Below are positions 20,422-32,743 of a stretch of 64,000 nt of DNA, piece after piece. The stretch is from Bifiguratus adelaidae (taxonomy: Eukaryota; Mucoromycota; Endogonomycetes; Endogonales): NCBI GenBank assembly GCA_002261195.1, contig MVBO01000027.1, forward strand, positions 86,471-150,470, in the 5' to 3' direction. A program made the translations under genes and the position numbers. Within the stretch, counting starts at the first letter, position 1; each line of letters begins with the position of its first letter. The notes under the pieces were generated by a model. That model searched no databases. It worked only from the letters and a program-made list of their open reading frames with translations, and was not told the origin of the DNA.

Positions 20422-21104
20422 ATGCCCTTCTTTGCCTATTGTTGCTGCTGCATCCCTCTCAAGGCCGGCGTAGTTCTCCTCGCACTGTATCACATCGTCA
20501 CTCGAATTCACTTGGCCATATTACATGGAAAAGCGCTTGTTGGTAGGTCAGCTATACTCAATTGAACTGGCCGCCGGGCTAATGAATTGCAGTCTGTCTA
20601 CGAATCTTCGCAACTTTTGGCGGGTGGTGTACCCTAGCAACCGGACCCCTCGTGTATTGCGTAATTTGGATCTTGGAAGCGGTGATGGCTCTATATGGCG
20701 CATTCACGGTAAATGTCAACAGCAATGATGAAAGCAGGATTCTTAACGCTTGCGTAAAGGAACGCAAGATGGGTATGGTACTTTACCGTCTGGGCCTATA
20801 CGAGTGCCTTATTCATCCATTTTCTCGAGTTTGTCCAACGCGTTCTCTTGGATTACTATGCCACCCCGGTGTGTGATGTGATGGGCGGCTGCAACTTATT
20901 CAGTCGCAAGTACCCCTTTATACTCCTTGAATCTGTCATCAGCGTAAGTGATATAGAGCCGCCGTTGACGCAAGGGTACTGACGCTTGCACAGGTTTACA
21001 CTGGTCTCTGTGCGCATTCCCTTGGTCGCAAATTCAACGCTACAACAGCCACGACGCAGCCCCCCAAGTCGAAGGCCAATCCAGAAGACGGCGAGTTTAA
21101 GTGA
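20422..21104 (+). CDS. LAPTM-like tetraspan membrane protein, copy 4 (one-base frame problem)
   Basis: Exon 1 (20422..20542) starts MPFFAYCCCCIPLKAGVVLL, the family block with four Cys. Exon 2 (20593..20708) holds helix 2 (VYCVIWILEAVMALYGAFT). Exon 3 encodes NARWVWYFTVWAYTSALFIH and LLESVIS up to the donor at 20944. Exon 4 (20994..21104) is VYTGLCAHSLGRK plus a polar tail and TGA. Every junction is in phase except exon 2/exon 3: the only good acceptor (AAAG at 20756-20759) leaves one extra G, so the obvious helix-3 frame is missed by one base. Either the gene is newly broken, the sequence has an indel, or splicing is unusual. With the frame taken at 20761 the product would be about 180 residues. 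Confidence 0.6.
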
Positions 21105-21295
21105 CCTAACCTCTTGTTCAAAACAATTGTGCAGCATTTCACTGACACCTGCATTATCGTTGGGGTATTTAAGTATTGGGCCGTATTCCACATTGCTGCT
21201 TGTTTTGTCAACATGTATATTACATAGACGTGTAAGAGCGAGGGCAAGAAATGCAACCATTTTTGACATTTAAACACAATGATACAACGAATTCT

Positions 21296-22711
21296 CTACT
21301 CGGCACGGCATCCCTGATCCGCACATGTACATTGGCCAGGTGGACAAGGCGCTCCATCATCGTCTCTGAAGAGTGAATCGTCTCCTGCCCAGTGCGGTGC
21401 GGATATAGGCGGTCCAACGGCAGGTGAAGCACGGACGCCAAAGTCAAGACGTTCATCAACGTCTTCCTGGTAGGCAAGTGATTGTGGGGAATCGGGGGTA
21501 TGAGGTAGCTGGTTCTGAACAGGGTGTACAAGTTGTGGTTGGATTTGGATAGCAGGGGCAGGAAGGTCGAGATGCATGCCGGGAAGGGACAGACGGCGGT
21601 TGGGTTGTATCTGGGGTGCTTCGAGGGAATGTAGATGAGATTGGCCATGAGCTTGAGCATCCGATTCTACGATGGTGGAGGATCGGTCTCGTTGTTGTAA
21701 CCCGGGTAAGCTGACAGAGCTGAGGTCAAGATGTAACGTGAGGCCCCGTCGTTTGGTAATAGGATCGAGAGGAGGCAGGTTGGCGTGCACAGGAGGTGTA
21801 GATGTCGTGAGGGAGGAGGGTGTAGGAATCGAAGACATGGGGGAGGAAACTTGAGAGGATGATGAGCCGCCTTGAACATCCAGGGACGTGGCGCGCTGAT
21901 TTGGAAGTGGTCTCGTCATGCTTGCGACGCGCAATGAATCTACCACCGGATGCGTGAGCTGGCGAGAGGGTCCGTCGTCTGGCGCAAGGGATGACGATCC
22001 GTCGTCATGACCATCGCGGTCATCTTCTGACTCGTGACTATTGGCGTTGGAGATGAGGGAAAGTCGTTTTTGCGCGAATTTGATCATTTGAACTCGGTAC
22101 TCAACAACATTTGACGCTGATGTGGAACGTGCTCGAGCGCGAGCGTCCTGATGTTCTTCCTCGTCGGTATAAGTACTAGGCATCGTGGTGCCTCGGTGCC
22201 GAGGTACCCTCGTGTCTCTACCGCGGCCACGCTGCAATGATCCACGTCCTTGCACACACTTCGACTGAATGCTGCGACTGTCGGAGGTAGTCTCGAGGCT
22301 CGCAAGACTCGCTGTTGAAAAGCTAGGCTGCCTTGAAGGCTGCAGACTCGCCGCCTCCTCACTGCCTTGAATAGCCACGGATGAATTATTCTGTTGCGGT
22401 AACACACAATGTGGGGGAGGAGTCGGTGGTGCGGTTAAGGATTTCTCTGGTATCGGTACAATGATGGGTATTGAACCAACAGCATTCTCTGGGAACCCAT
22501 GTCGTACAATATTGTGCTTTTTTGGCTGCTGCGACTCTCTTGACGTTGGTGATTGCTTGCTATGAAATATGGCGGGTGATGATTGTCGATGGCGAGTCTT
22601 GTCAAACTTCTGAATGTCACTGTCAGGAGCCGAGTTTTTGCGCGGTGTAGTAGATCGCTTCCGCCCAAAGGATATCCTGTCCAAGAACCCTGGACGTGAT
22701 ATCTTGAACAT
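21296..22711 (-). CDS. Disordered Ser/Pro-rich protein with Cys-rich C-terminus
   Basis: A single frame of 471 residues from the first ATG (22711); upstream the frame is open to 22750 but only from TTG. I do not recognise it. The start is basic (MFKISRPGFLDRISFGRKR), the bulk is low-complexity Ser/Pro/Gln with many possible phosphorylation sites and short basic clusters, and the last 20 residues contain CPPGQCTCADQGC. That Cys spacing could bind metal or be lipidated; nothing in the rest points to an enzyme. It lies antisense inside the tetraspan array, with its 3' end about 190 bp from the end of copy 4. Confidence 0.6.
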   Translation of the reverse strand: MFKISRPGFLDRISFGRKRSTTPRKNSAPDSDIQKFDKTRHRQSSPAIFHSKQSPTSRESQQPKKHNIVRHGFPENAVGSIPIIVPIPEKSLTAPPTPPPHCVLPQQNNSSVAIQGSEEAASLQPSRQPSFSTASLASLETTSDSRSIQSKCVQGRGSLQRGRGRDTRVPRHRGTTMPSTYTDEEEHQDARARARSTSASNVVEYRVQMIKFAQKRLSLISNANSHESEDDRDGHDDGSSSLAPDDGPSRQLTHPVVDSLRVASMTRPLPNQRATSLDVQGGSSSSQVSSPMSSIPTPSSLTTSTPPVHANLPPLDPITKRRGLTLHLDLSSVSLPGLQQRDRSSTIVESDAQAHGQSHLHSLEAPQIQPNRRLSLPGMHLDLPAPAIQIQPQLVHPVQNQLPHTPDSPQSLAYQEDVDERLDFGVRASPAVGPPISAPHWAGDDSLFRDDDGAPCPPGQCTCADQGCRAE

Positions 22712-23104
22712 CGTCGCGAGGCAAGAAGCGATTTTCCGGCCGGCTACCAAAGGTCAATGCTCTTGATGAATTAAATTCACATGCTGCTATTACATTGGTT
22801 TACAACCGCACTCGACGTCATTCCATAGATACTCCATTGACCCATGAAGGAACTCTCTGTCAGCCTGCCAGTTTAGGCAGAAAACAAAAAAAAAGGATGG
22901 GTCACCACCATAGCCACGCCTACAAGCCTCCATGAAAGGACATACATACAAGCCTGAACCATGATCCTAACAAGCCCATTGTTGAGGGTCGGTTCTATGA
23001 TATTTATAACTACCCTAACCCTAGTTCTACATTAATATGAAAGGCTTGGCTGCAAAGGTAAGCCTTGTGTTGCTCTCTCTCTCTCTTTGTCTCTTCTCTC
23101 GACG
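22712..23104. promoter_or_regulatory. Divergent promoter region with telomere-like motif
   Basis: About 390 bp between the disordered-protein gene and tetraspan copy 5, which point away from each other. At 23012-23024 it contains ACCCTAACCCTAG, two CCCTAA telomere-type units 81 bp before the copy 5 ATG. Such teloboxes are known promoter elements for TBF1/RAP1-type factors in fungi; use here is inferred. A pyrimidine-rich CTCTCTCT run precedes the ATG. Confidence 0.4.
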
Positions 23105-24011
23105 ATGGGGATATCTGACAAATGCTGCTGCTGTATCCCCTTGAGGATAGGTGTATTGATCATATCCTTGCTATTGCTGGTATGTATCGATGACAGTGTC
23201 GCGTGTATGCTCATTCTTGTTAGGGCTGTAATATCTTTGCGCTCGTAGAACTGGTTCGCGGAGAGAAGGGCAAGTGTTGCTGGACAAGGAAGATGCATAG
23301 ACTGACTCTCGTTTAGATGTGGCCGCGCTTTCGTCGAACACTCAGTTTGCGCAATTGACCGGAAACTATCTGTCAGTCATCAATCCGGTGTTCTACGCCT
23401 TGATTGCCGTCGCGGCTCTTTACGGCCTTGCCTCGGTCTTTGGCGCAGCAGGATCCATTTTGGTGAGTACAAGTGTCCCTTTGGATGATGCTCGTGTATT
23501 GACAAGCTAAACAGCGCAATCGACCTATGACCATGGCCTTCAGTATCGTCAACTGGATCATGGTAACCATCGTCAGTCTCGTTGTCGTGGGTACTTGGAT
23601 CTACTACATGACTCAACGCAACAACTACATTGCGTATTGCACCAACGACGTCAACCAGTTGCAACAGGCTCAGCAACAAGCTGCCAATTCACCGTACACG
23701 CCCGTCAATGTACCCAACGCGAATGTTCTATCCGGCATTACTCCACAAGAATGCCAAACATTGTTCAACAACATTGCCATCGCTTGGGGTGTCATTGGCA
23801 TTGTGGGATCCATCATTTTGGTAAGAAAGGTGCATGGACGCTAGGAATGCCAACTGACCATGCGTAGATTTATTTTGCCTTTTGCGTAGGAGCCTATGCT
23901 GCTCGTCTTAAGCGCCGCAACCAACATACCGTACTCAAGGATCTAGGCGATGAATTCGATCCACATGTCCAACAAATGGCTCCCGTCAACATGTATGAAT
24001 CAGCGTACTAG
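23105..24011 (+). CDS. LAPTM-like tetraspan membrane protein, copy 5
   Basis: Five exons (23105..23179, 23224..23269, 23317..23462, 23515..23820, 23868..24011) give 238 residues. MGISDKCCCCIPLRIGVLII is the family start. Helix 1 is split by an extra intron not found in copies 1-4, and intron 2 has a GC donor (AAGG|GCAAGT). Helix 2 ends LYGLASVFGAAGSIL. Helix 3 (RNRPMTMAFSIVNWIMV...) is followed by a longer extra-cytosolic loop rich in Gln/Asn with two Cys, then helix 4 (IVGSIILIYFAFCVGAYAAR) and an acidic tail. It is the most distant member. The stop lies 65 bp from the convergent polo-kinase stop. Confidence 0.83.
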
Positions 24012-24076
24012 TGTAATTTTTTGTGTATAGACATGCTCCATATATTCATGTGCCATTCCACCTTTGCACCCTTTTA

Positions 24077-26862
<2,786 letters not shown>

Positions 26863-27028
26863 GTTCGTGTTTCTCGATGAGATGGCTGTGGCTCATCAAC
26901 AAGGTGTTGAGTCGCACAGCAGCTGCCCACGTTGAGACGATGAAGAGTGGGTAAAGCACCAGTCGCCTTTTGTCGCACCAGAATTACCAAATATAGAAAT
27001 TCACGTTGACACACGGACGCGAATCTAG

Positions 27029-27038
27029 GATTAGGGTT
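27029..27038 (-). promoter_or_regulatory. Telobox-like motif upstream of polo-like kinase
   Basis: GATTAGGGTT on the + strand (AACCCTAATC on the gene strand) about 170 bp before the kinase ATG. Inferred from similarity to telobox elements only. Confidence 0.3.
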
Positions 27039-27133
27039 CTCTTAAGGATCAAAGAGCATTTATATGGCCGTTCTGATAGTTACTGCCACTGCATGACTTT
27101 TATTAGCTGTACTTTTCATTTCAACTTTACATT

Positions 27134-29277
27134 TTATACAGGCACTGGAATTGAAGGTGTTTCGTCAGCAATTATTGGGCGCTCAAGTGGGCGAGGAGGG
27201 TTAATCATCGAGAGAACACTCGCGACGGCATTAACATCTTCCTCGTCTGAGCCATCTTGCTCGTCATCCTCCAGCTGACCATTGGTGAAGAGCTCCATTT
27301 CCCTAGCATACCGTTCCTTGTCCTTTTCTGCCCTACGAATCCACGGTGCTTTTGATATCTGGTCCATAGTGCGCCAGCGCTCGGACGTTGCTCTGCTGAT
27401 ATCCGCTACGGTAAGGCGCGGTTGTGACGCCAAAAGTTCTGGTCGGACTGATGCCGTAAAGTAAAGGTATGCAGACATAGGATGCTTAGGTGTACCTTCC
27501 ATCTTTGATTTCTTCTTCTTACGGCCTCGTGGATCTTTAACTCCACTTACTTGCAGAGGAGTTGCCTCTGACACAGGATCTTCGTCCAATAGGCGCTTCT
27601 TGCCTGCCTTTGAGTGTTTGCCAGTTTCGGCGAGTTCCAGTTTGGATCGCCTTGCATAAATACAATTCGGATGTCGCTCCAAATCTTTCTCTCTCAGTCG
27701 ACGCGCTGCATCCATGTAGGGTTGTCTCACCGTCTGTAAAGTAGCGATTAAGCCCAGCGTTGCTGATGAAGGCGGTAACTTACCTCACTTAAAGACTTCC
27801 AACGATTCCCAATCTCCTTACTGATCTCCTTAACGCTGCGGCCGGGATGCTGTTCCAGTAGAGTGCGCCTCATGTCCTTGTTGAACAGCAAGTATCCATT
27901 AGGAGGGCGTTTGATTCTTCGTTTACGACTTGAATCGCCTTCCGACTTTTCACTCGCTTTTGCAGCTGGCTCCGGACTTTGACTTGAGAACTCTTCACTG
28001 AGGCGACTTGCGACTTCAGATGGTGAATTGCTTAGTTTGACTTCCCGGAGATCATTTTGCGGAGAAGGTTGCGGTTGCTGCTGCTGTGGCTGCACCAGCT
28101 CTGGTTTTGGCGGCCAAAGCTTTTTGTCTTCCTGGAAAGAGGTAAGATTATAAGTATGATGCATAGATGCTAACTCTCATTCGTTACCCGAGCCATCTTC
28201 TGCCTTTGTTGACCAAAAGCGTTACGAAAATGAGAGAGGGTGTCCGGCTGGGCCTTTTGCTGATGTTCCTGCTCTTGCTCCGCGCAAAAAAGTATGAAGG
28301 AGTTCATAGATTGTTTGGTCTGTTTTGATGATGATGATGATGATGATGATGTTGATGAGGATATGTTTGGGGATGCTTCAAGACCATTTGTAGGGATCTG
28401 AACATCGGGCGCAGTGGATAACATGGAAGGTGACCTCTGTAAAGCTTGCCCAGAGTTCATATCCTGTAACGAGAGTTGTCTTGACCTCGCGGCTGAAATA
28501 GATGGCCATCAGCAACAAGTCGTCGTCCACTTTAAAGTGCAACTCACCTTTCACCTGAGGATGCTCCACGGTCATGGACCTTGCTCGTTGACCAATACTA
28601 GACATTGGCTTGAAGTGTGCTTCAGCACCCTCGCCGGTGTGACATTTGTCGTCGAAAGAACTATTCCGGTCGAGCGGAGTATCAAATGCGCGTTGTGAGG
28701 AAAATGAAATGAGTTGCGCGGGTTGAGGATATGTGGCCATCGAATAATGAACGTCTGGATGAACGTAGCCTGCCCTTTGTTGAAGCAAGTATGAATTTGG
28801 CTTGGTTTCAGATTCATATACTGGGTTCATATTACTCTGAGACGGTAAGGTTGTTGGCACCGCGTATTGTGCCAAGCCAGAAGACACCATTCCGTAACTT
28901 CCATGGCTGTTTATGAGGGTTTGCCGCATTATCGGTGGCTGAGAAGCATGAGCGCCAGCATATTCTGCTTGTGGTATATATCCACTATGAGGAGCGTAAC
29001 TGGTTAACTCAGGCAGGAAGTGCGGTGCTGACTTGTTTCTCCTCGGACCTGGGACAGTTGGCGCATACACTGCGCTACTGTGGCGTTGAACGCTGTGCTG
29101 TGGAGTGGATGGAGCCGAGATGTTTGACTGGGTATATGTCCAACCTATTTCTCCGTAGGCAGGCATAGCCGCTTTCATATTGCCTTCATACAAGTAGGCT
29201 TGAGCGCCAGGTACCAATGCCGTGGTAGCGCTACCTTGACTTGCCTCAGGTTGTGAATGAACACGTCTGTAGTTCAT
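27134..29277 (-). CDS. Multi-HMG-box DNA-binding protein
   Basis: Four exons (29277..28548, 28492..28188, 28131..27784, 27733..27134) give 660 residues. The first 300 residues are Ser/Gln/Tyr-rich and disordered. A degenerate HMG-like segment (MNSFILFCAEQEQEHQQK) spans intron 2. A clear HMG box (about 417-484) starts IKRPPNGYLLFNKDMR and contains ISKEIGNRWKSLSE across intron 3. Another (about 543-610) starts PKHPMSAYLYFTASVRP and contains ISRATSERWRTM. Basic stretches (RKRRIKRPP, GRKKKKSK) should be nuclear signals, and the C-terminus is acidic. Sequence-specific factor and general chromatin architectural protein are both possible. A Ser run is encoded by a trinucleotide repeat. Confidence 0.85.
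28327..28350. repeat. Trinucleotide microsatellite (GAT)8
   Basis: Eight perfect GAT units inside exon 2 of the HMG-box gene; read on the minus strand they encode a serine run. Length polymorphism is likely. Confidence 0.9.
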
Positions 29278-30126
29278 CGTGCGGTAGCACCGACGTCAAA
29301 AAAAAGTCTGGAAAAGAAGCCAACGTGCTTAATGGGATGACCGATAACAAGAAGACCCGAAACGCAACTAAAAGAAGGTTGCCTCAGAAAAGTTCGCTAA
29401 AGCGAGGACAAGCAGCATACATCATCGCTTGCAGCTATCGTGCATAAGTGTGAGGTTACACGCAAATGTGCTAACTATTTCTCTTCATTTGACATGCGGT
29501 TTGGTTTTGGTTGTTTATCGGGGGTAAACGCGACCATCGAACACTCGAGCACGATTGCACACCACTGTGTGACATGTAGCATGCAAGAGACTGTCTGCTG
29601 ATCGCCCTGCTCAAGGGTATGACCGTTATCTCTCGCACATTCTGTCTCGGCATCCCATGATACGCCATCTGAACCGAAAATCATCGCCACAACGCCCAGT
29701 TTGGTACATCACGTTCTCTCAAAGCTTCGATATGTACATTAATTGCGGGTATGAAAAGTGTACTGAGCAAGATGGGAAGGTGGGTAACATCATCTTTCCG
29801 GATTCGAGAAGACTATCAGCTCTTGAAGTCGTTTAAACGATCGAAAACCAATATTATCGAAGCATTCGGTCCCTATGCGTCGATTCCCGGAAAGGGGTAA
29901 ACAAAAGCGTCGCCGCCGATGAGCACGCAAATTGGCGATTTGCGCAACCAAATCGCATTTTGGGGTCTGGGATGTGTAACCCCCTTTTTCCAAGGGTGGA
30001 AAGGCCCGTTCAAAAGAGTCAGTGAGAATCAGCGGGGTACCCACCGCGTTGGGAAATGACAACGCCATCTCTGCTAAACGGGAATTTCGGATATAGAGTG
30101 CAGTGCGCGTTCGTACAATGAATTGG
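29278..30126. other. Intergenic stretch, no supported gene
   Basis: About 850 bp between the HMG gene start and the hydrolase 3' end. A 115-codon minus frame at 29790-30137 has no recognisable motif and overlaps the hydrolase end, so I do not call it. Confidence 0.45.
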
Positions 30127-31210
30127 TCAACATACATGTTCGGCCTTCGGCGCTAGTCCTACAGGTTGGCCCAAGTCAAGATATAGCCTTCTATGGAACA
30201 GTTCGAGTAATCCATCGAAACACACTTTGGCAAGCGCCGCATCATAACGACCCTTGGACATTTCATCTCGGATGAAGGCGTGCTGCGCCTAATTGCCACA
30301 TCAGCGTCGTCTGACGTTGCCAATAAAGGTGCTTGCGCGCTCGCTTACCTGAACCTCCCACCAACTGAAGCAGATCTGGTTGTCATCGAGCGTCTTGCGG
30401 ATGAGGTCGCGTCCTTCGCGCGGCACATGGGTATCCGCTTTGCCAAAAATCATCAGGAGCTCCCCTCGAATCTCCTTGGAGCGCTCCAGCGAGTCATCGT
30501 TTTTGCCTGCACCCAACGTGTGTGAATGGATGTCTGTTGCAAAGTAGCATACTGCTGCCTGTACTCGAGGATCAAAAGCAGCCTAAACCAATGGACGCGA
30601 AATTAGTGCGCGACATCACCCAAATCTGGTGACCAGGACGGACATACCCTAAATGCCAGATGACCGCCCAGACACATCCCTAGCTCGAGCTTAGCCAATG
30701 AAAGCCATGTATGCGAAGCGACTCACCTGTCACGCCAATCTTTCCATTGCAATTTTTGTGACCCATCAAGAGATCAATGGTCAAGGTAGCGTCCTCGTCA
30801 TATGCCTCGAGTTTCTTCTCGACTTTGTACTTGTTACCCCGGTCCGTGCCTATCACCAAATAATTGTGAGTTTCACAAGCTCTGGCTGGCCATAGCAAAC
30901 GAACCTTCCGCATCATACAGAATAGGATTGCCTTGACCTTCAAATTCATGAAAACTTTCATTGCAAGCGACTAGATATCCCTGGAAGCAAGTCATCACCC
31001 GAGAATTGAACAGCTCTGACATACCTGACTGGCAATCTGACGGCAAAAGCGTTCGAGGGGACCCGTTACTTGGTAAATCTCGGTGAACACCGCTACCCCG
31101 GGAAACTTTGCGTCCGGGTATTGAGGGAGGTTTGGCGCGAATAGATAGACCCTCATTGGACCTTGCGCAACCGTAGTAGGTATATCGACAAAAGACTCTG
31201 TGACCAACAT
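30127..31210 (-). CDS. Dienelactone hydrolase family protein
   Basis: Six exons (31210..31025, 30980..30905, 30849..30727, 30679..30648, 30582..30349, 30288..30127) give 270 residues. The first exon begins MLVTESFVDIPTTVAQG and contains FPGVAVFTEIYQVTGP, the family start; exon 2 has GYLVACNESFHEFEGQG. The catalytic triad is visible: Cys131 in GMCLGGHLAF (the nucleophile elbow), Asp189 in GKADTHVP and His220 in AQHAFIRDE. The family hydrolyses dienelactones and similar small cyclic esters in aromatic-compound breakdown, but fungal members also act on other esters. Exon 4 is only 32 nt. Start codons of this gene and the dCMP deaminase gene are 109 bp apart. Confidence 0.9.
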
Positions 31211-31319
31211 GCTGAATGCACCACGATGACTATGCGGACAGTGCTTCGCCAACGGCTTCCCCCGCTTAAGGAATTCGCGTGGAATATAGCTTGCGCGTGT
31301 TCGTGGCGCGTCTTGCAGC

Positions 31320-32647
31320 ATGTTTATCGGTATTACTGGGCCAAGGTGCGCTGGCAAACACGCAGTAGCCTCCTTTCTTGTCAGCCTTTACGGATTCCAG
31401 TATATAGCACTTTCAGATGGTAGTGACAGTAATGGCACAGCAGATCAAGGCGGCTCTCAAGATGAGCATGTTGGTCTCGCGGACCATACCCTAAGTTTTG
31501 AAACGCTCAAGGAGGTAGAAACTTTCGTGACAGAGAGGTGGCAACAGGACTTTGTGACATGCGACGTAGACATTGTCAGCTGTGACCTTTTGAGGTAAGG
31601 TTCGGTAGGCGGCTTTGTGCTCAAAAGTGTCTAATGGACATTGCTCGCTTAGAAAGCGGCCGTTTGTCCTTATTGTTGCGGTAGAAGCTCCTATTACAAT
31701 GCGTTACTCACGCTACAAGGCTCGGTAAGTGAAACATTCAATGTCTTCAGCTGACTGCATATCTCATCCTTTTCTTAGGTGCACACGATACAACTATACA
31801 ATGCCCAGCATGGAAGACTTTATCGTGCAAAACGACAAGGATCTCTATGGGCCCATGATAACGCCCACAACAAGCACTTTGGAAAACGGTTCTACATCTC
31901 CACAACCACAACGATCTCCTCGAACGATCTCAAGACCAACAAAATTATATTCCCTCATCGCCAATGCCGATCTCACCATCCTCAATTCTTACACGCATCT
32001 CCCGGCCCTACACCATGCCATACATGCTCTAAACCTCACCAACATGGAACGCCTTCGACCGTCATGGGACACCTATTTCATGCACCTATCCGATCTGGCC
32101 GCTCGTCGGTCAAATTGTATGAAGAGGCGAGTCGGTTGTATTCTAGTCAAAGATTGCCGTGTCATTGCGACTGGTTACAATGGCACGCCTCGCGGTCTAA
32201 AGAACTGCAATCAAGGTGGTTGTCGACGGTGCAATGAAGCAACGCCATGTGGTGCAGACTTGGATCGATGCCTTTGCATGCATGCTGAGGAAAATGCCTT
32301 GCTGGAGGCTGGCCGAGACCGGGTGTTTAGCGGGACAGGTAGTACGCTTTACTGCAACACGTAAGTACAAGCATTGTATTTCTGTGAGGACTGGCCAATT
32401 CAATGTGTTTGTTCGTTGCGCGACTTAGATGTCCTTGCTTGGGTAGGTGATCACGACGTCAATGAAACGCGATGTCACTCACAATCCCATAGGCTGTGCA
32501 GTAAAAATTGTACAAGTTGGTGTCAAAGAGGTCGTGTACTCTCGCTCATACGGCATGGATGCGATGACTGCTCAAATATTCGCTGAAGCAGGCGTTAAAC
32601 TTCGACAACATTCCGTTCCAAGCGCACGATTAGACACAAATGCGTAG
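31320..32647 (+). CDS. DCD1: Deoxycytidylate deaminase
   Basis: Five exons (31320..31594, 31653..31724, 31779..32360, 32429..32442, 32493..32647) give 365 residues. dCMP deaminase makes dUMP for thymidylate synthesis. As in yeast Dcd1, a kinase-like N-terminal region (MFIGITGPRCAGKHAVASFL, a P-loop form) precedes the deaminase domain. That domain shows TYFMHLSDLAARRSNCMKRR, GYNGTPRGLKNC, an extra Cys/His zinc site (GGCRRCN), the catalytic CMHAEENALLEAG and, after two introns, TCPCLGCAVKIVQ with the zinc-binding P-C-x-x-C. Exon 4 is a 14-nt micro-exon that carries half of this P-C-x-x-C site, so skipping it would kill the enzyme. Confidence 0.93.
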
Positions 32648-32743
32648 GATTTGACTGCGCCCTTCAATTGCTGAGTAATCAACTGCATATTTGCCGACTG
32701 CATAGCATCTTCTCTCTACTCTTGTACTCGCGTGGGACAGATT

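Noticed and set aside
22712-22750. N-terminal extension of the disordered protein from a TTG
   Set aside because: Only an alternative start codon; the first ATG is at 22711.
27134-29277. HMG gene as a mucoralean sex-locus regulator (SexM/SexP)
   Set aside because: Those genes are short single-box proteins flanked by a triose-phosphate transporter and an RNA helicase, which are not here; this protein is long and multi-box.
29790-30137. 115-codon minus frame next to the dienelactone hydrolase
   Set aside because: No motif, no splice extension and it overlaps the hydrolase end in the same strand; likely chance.
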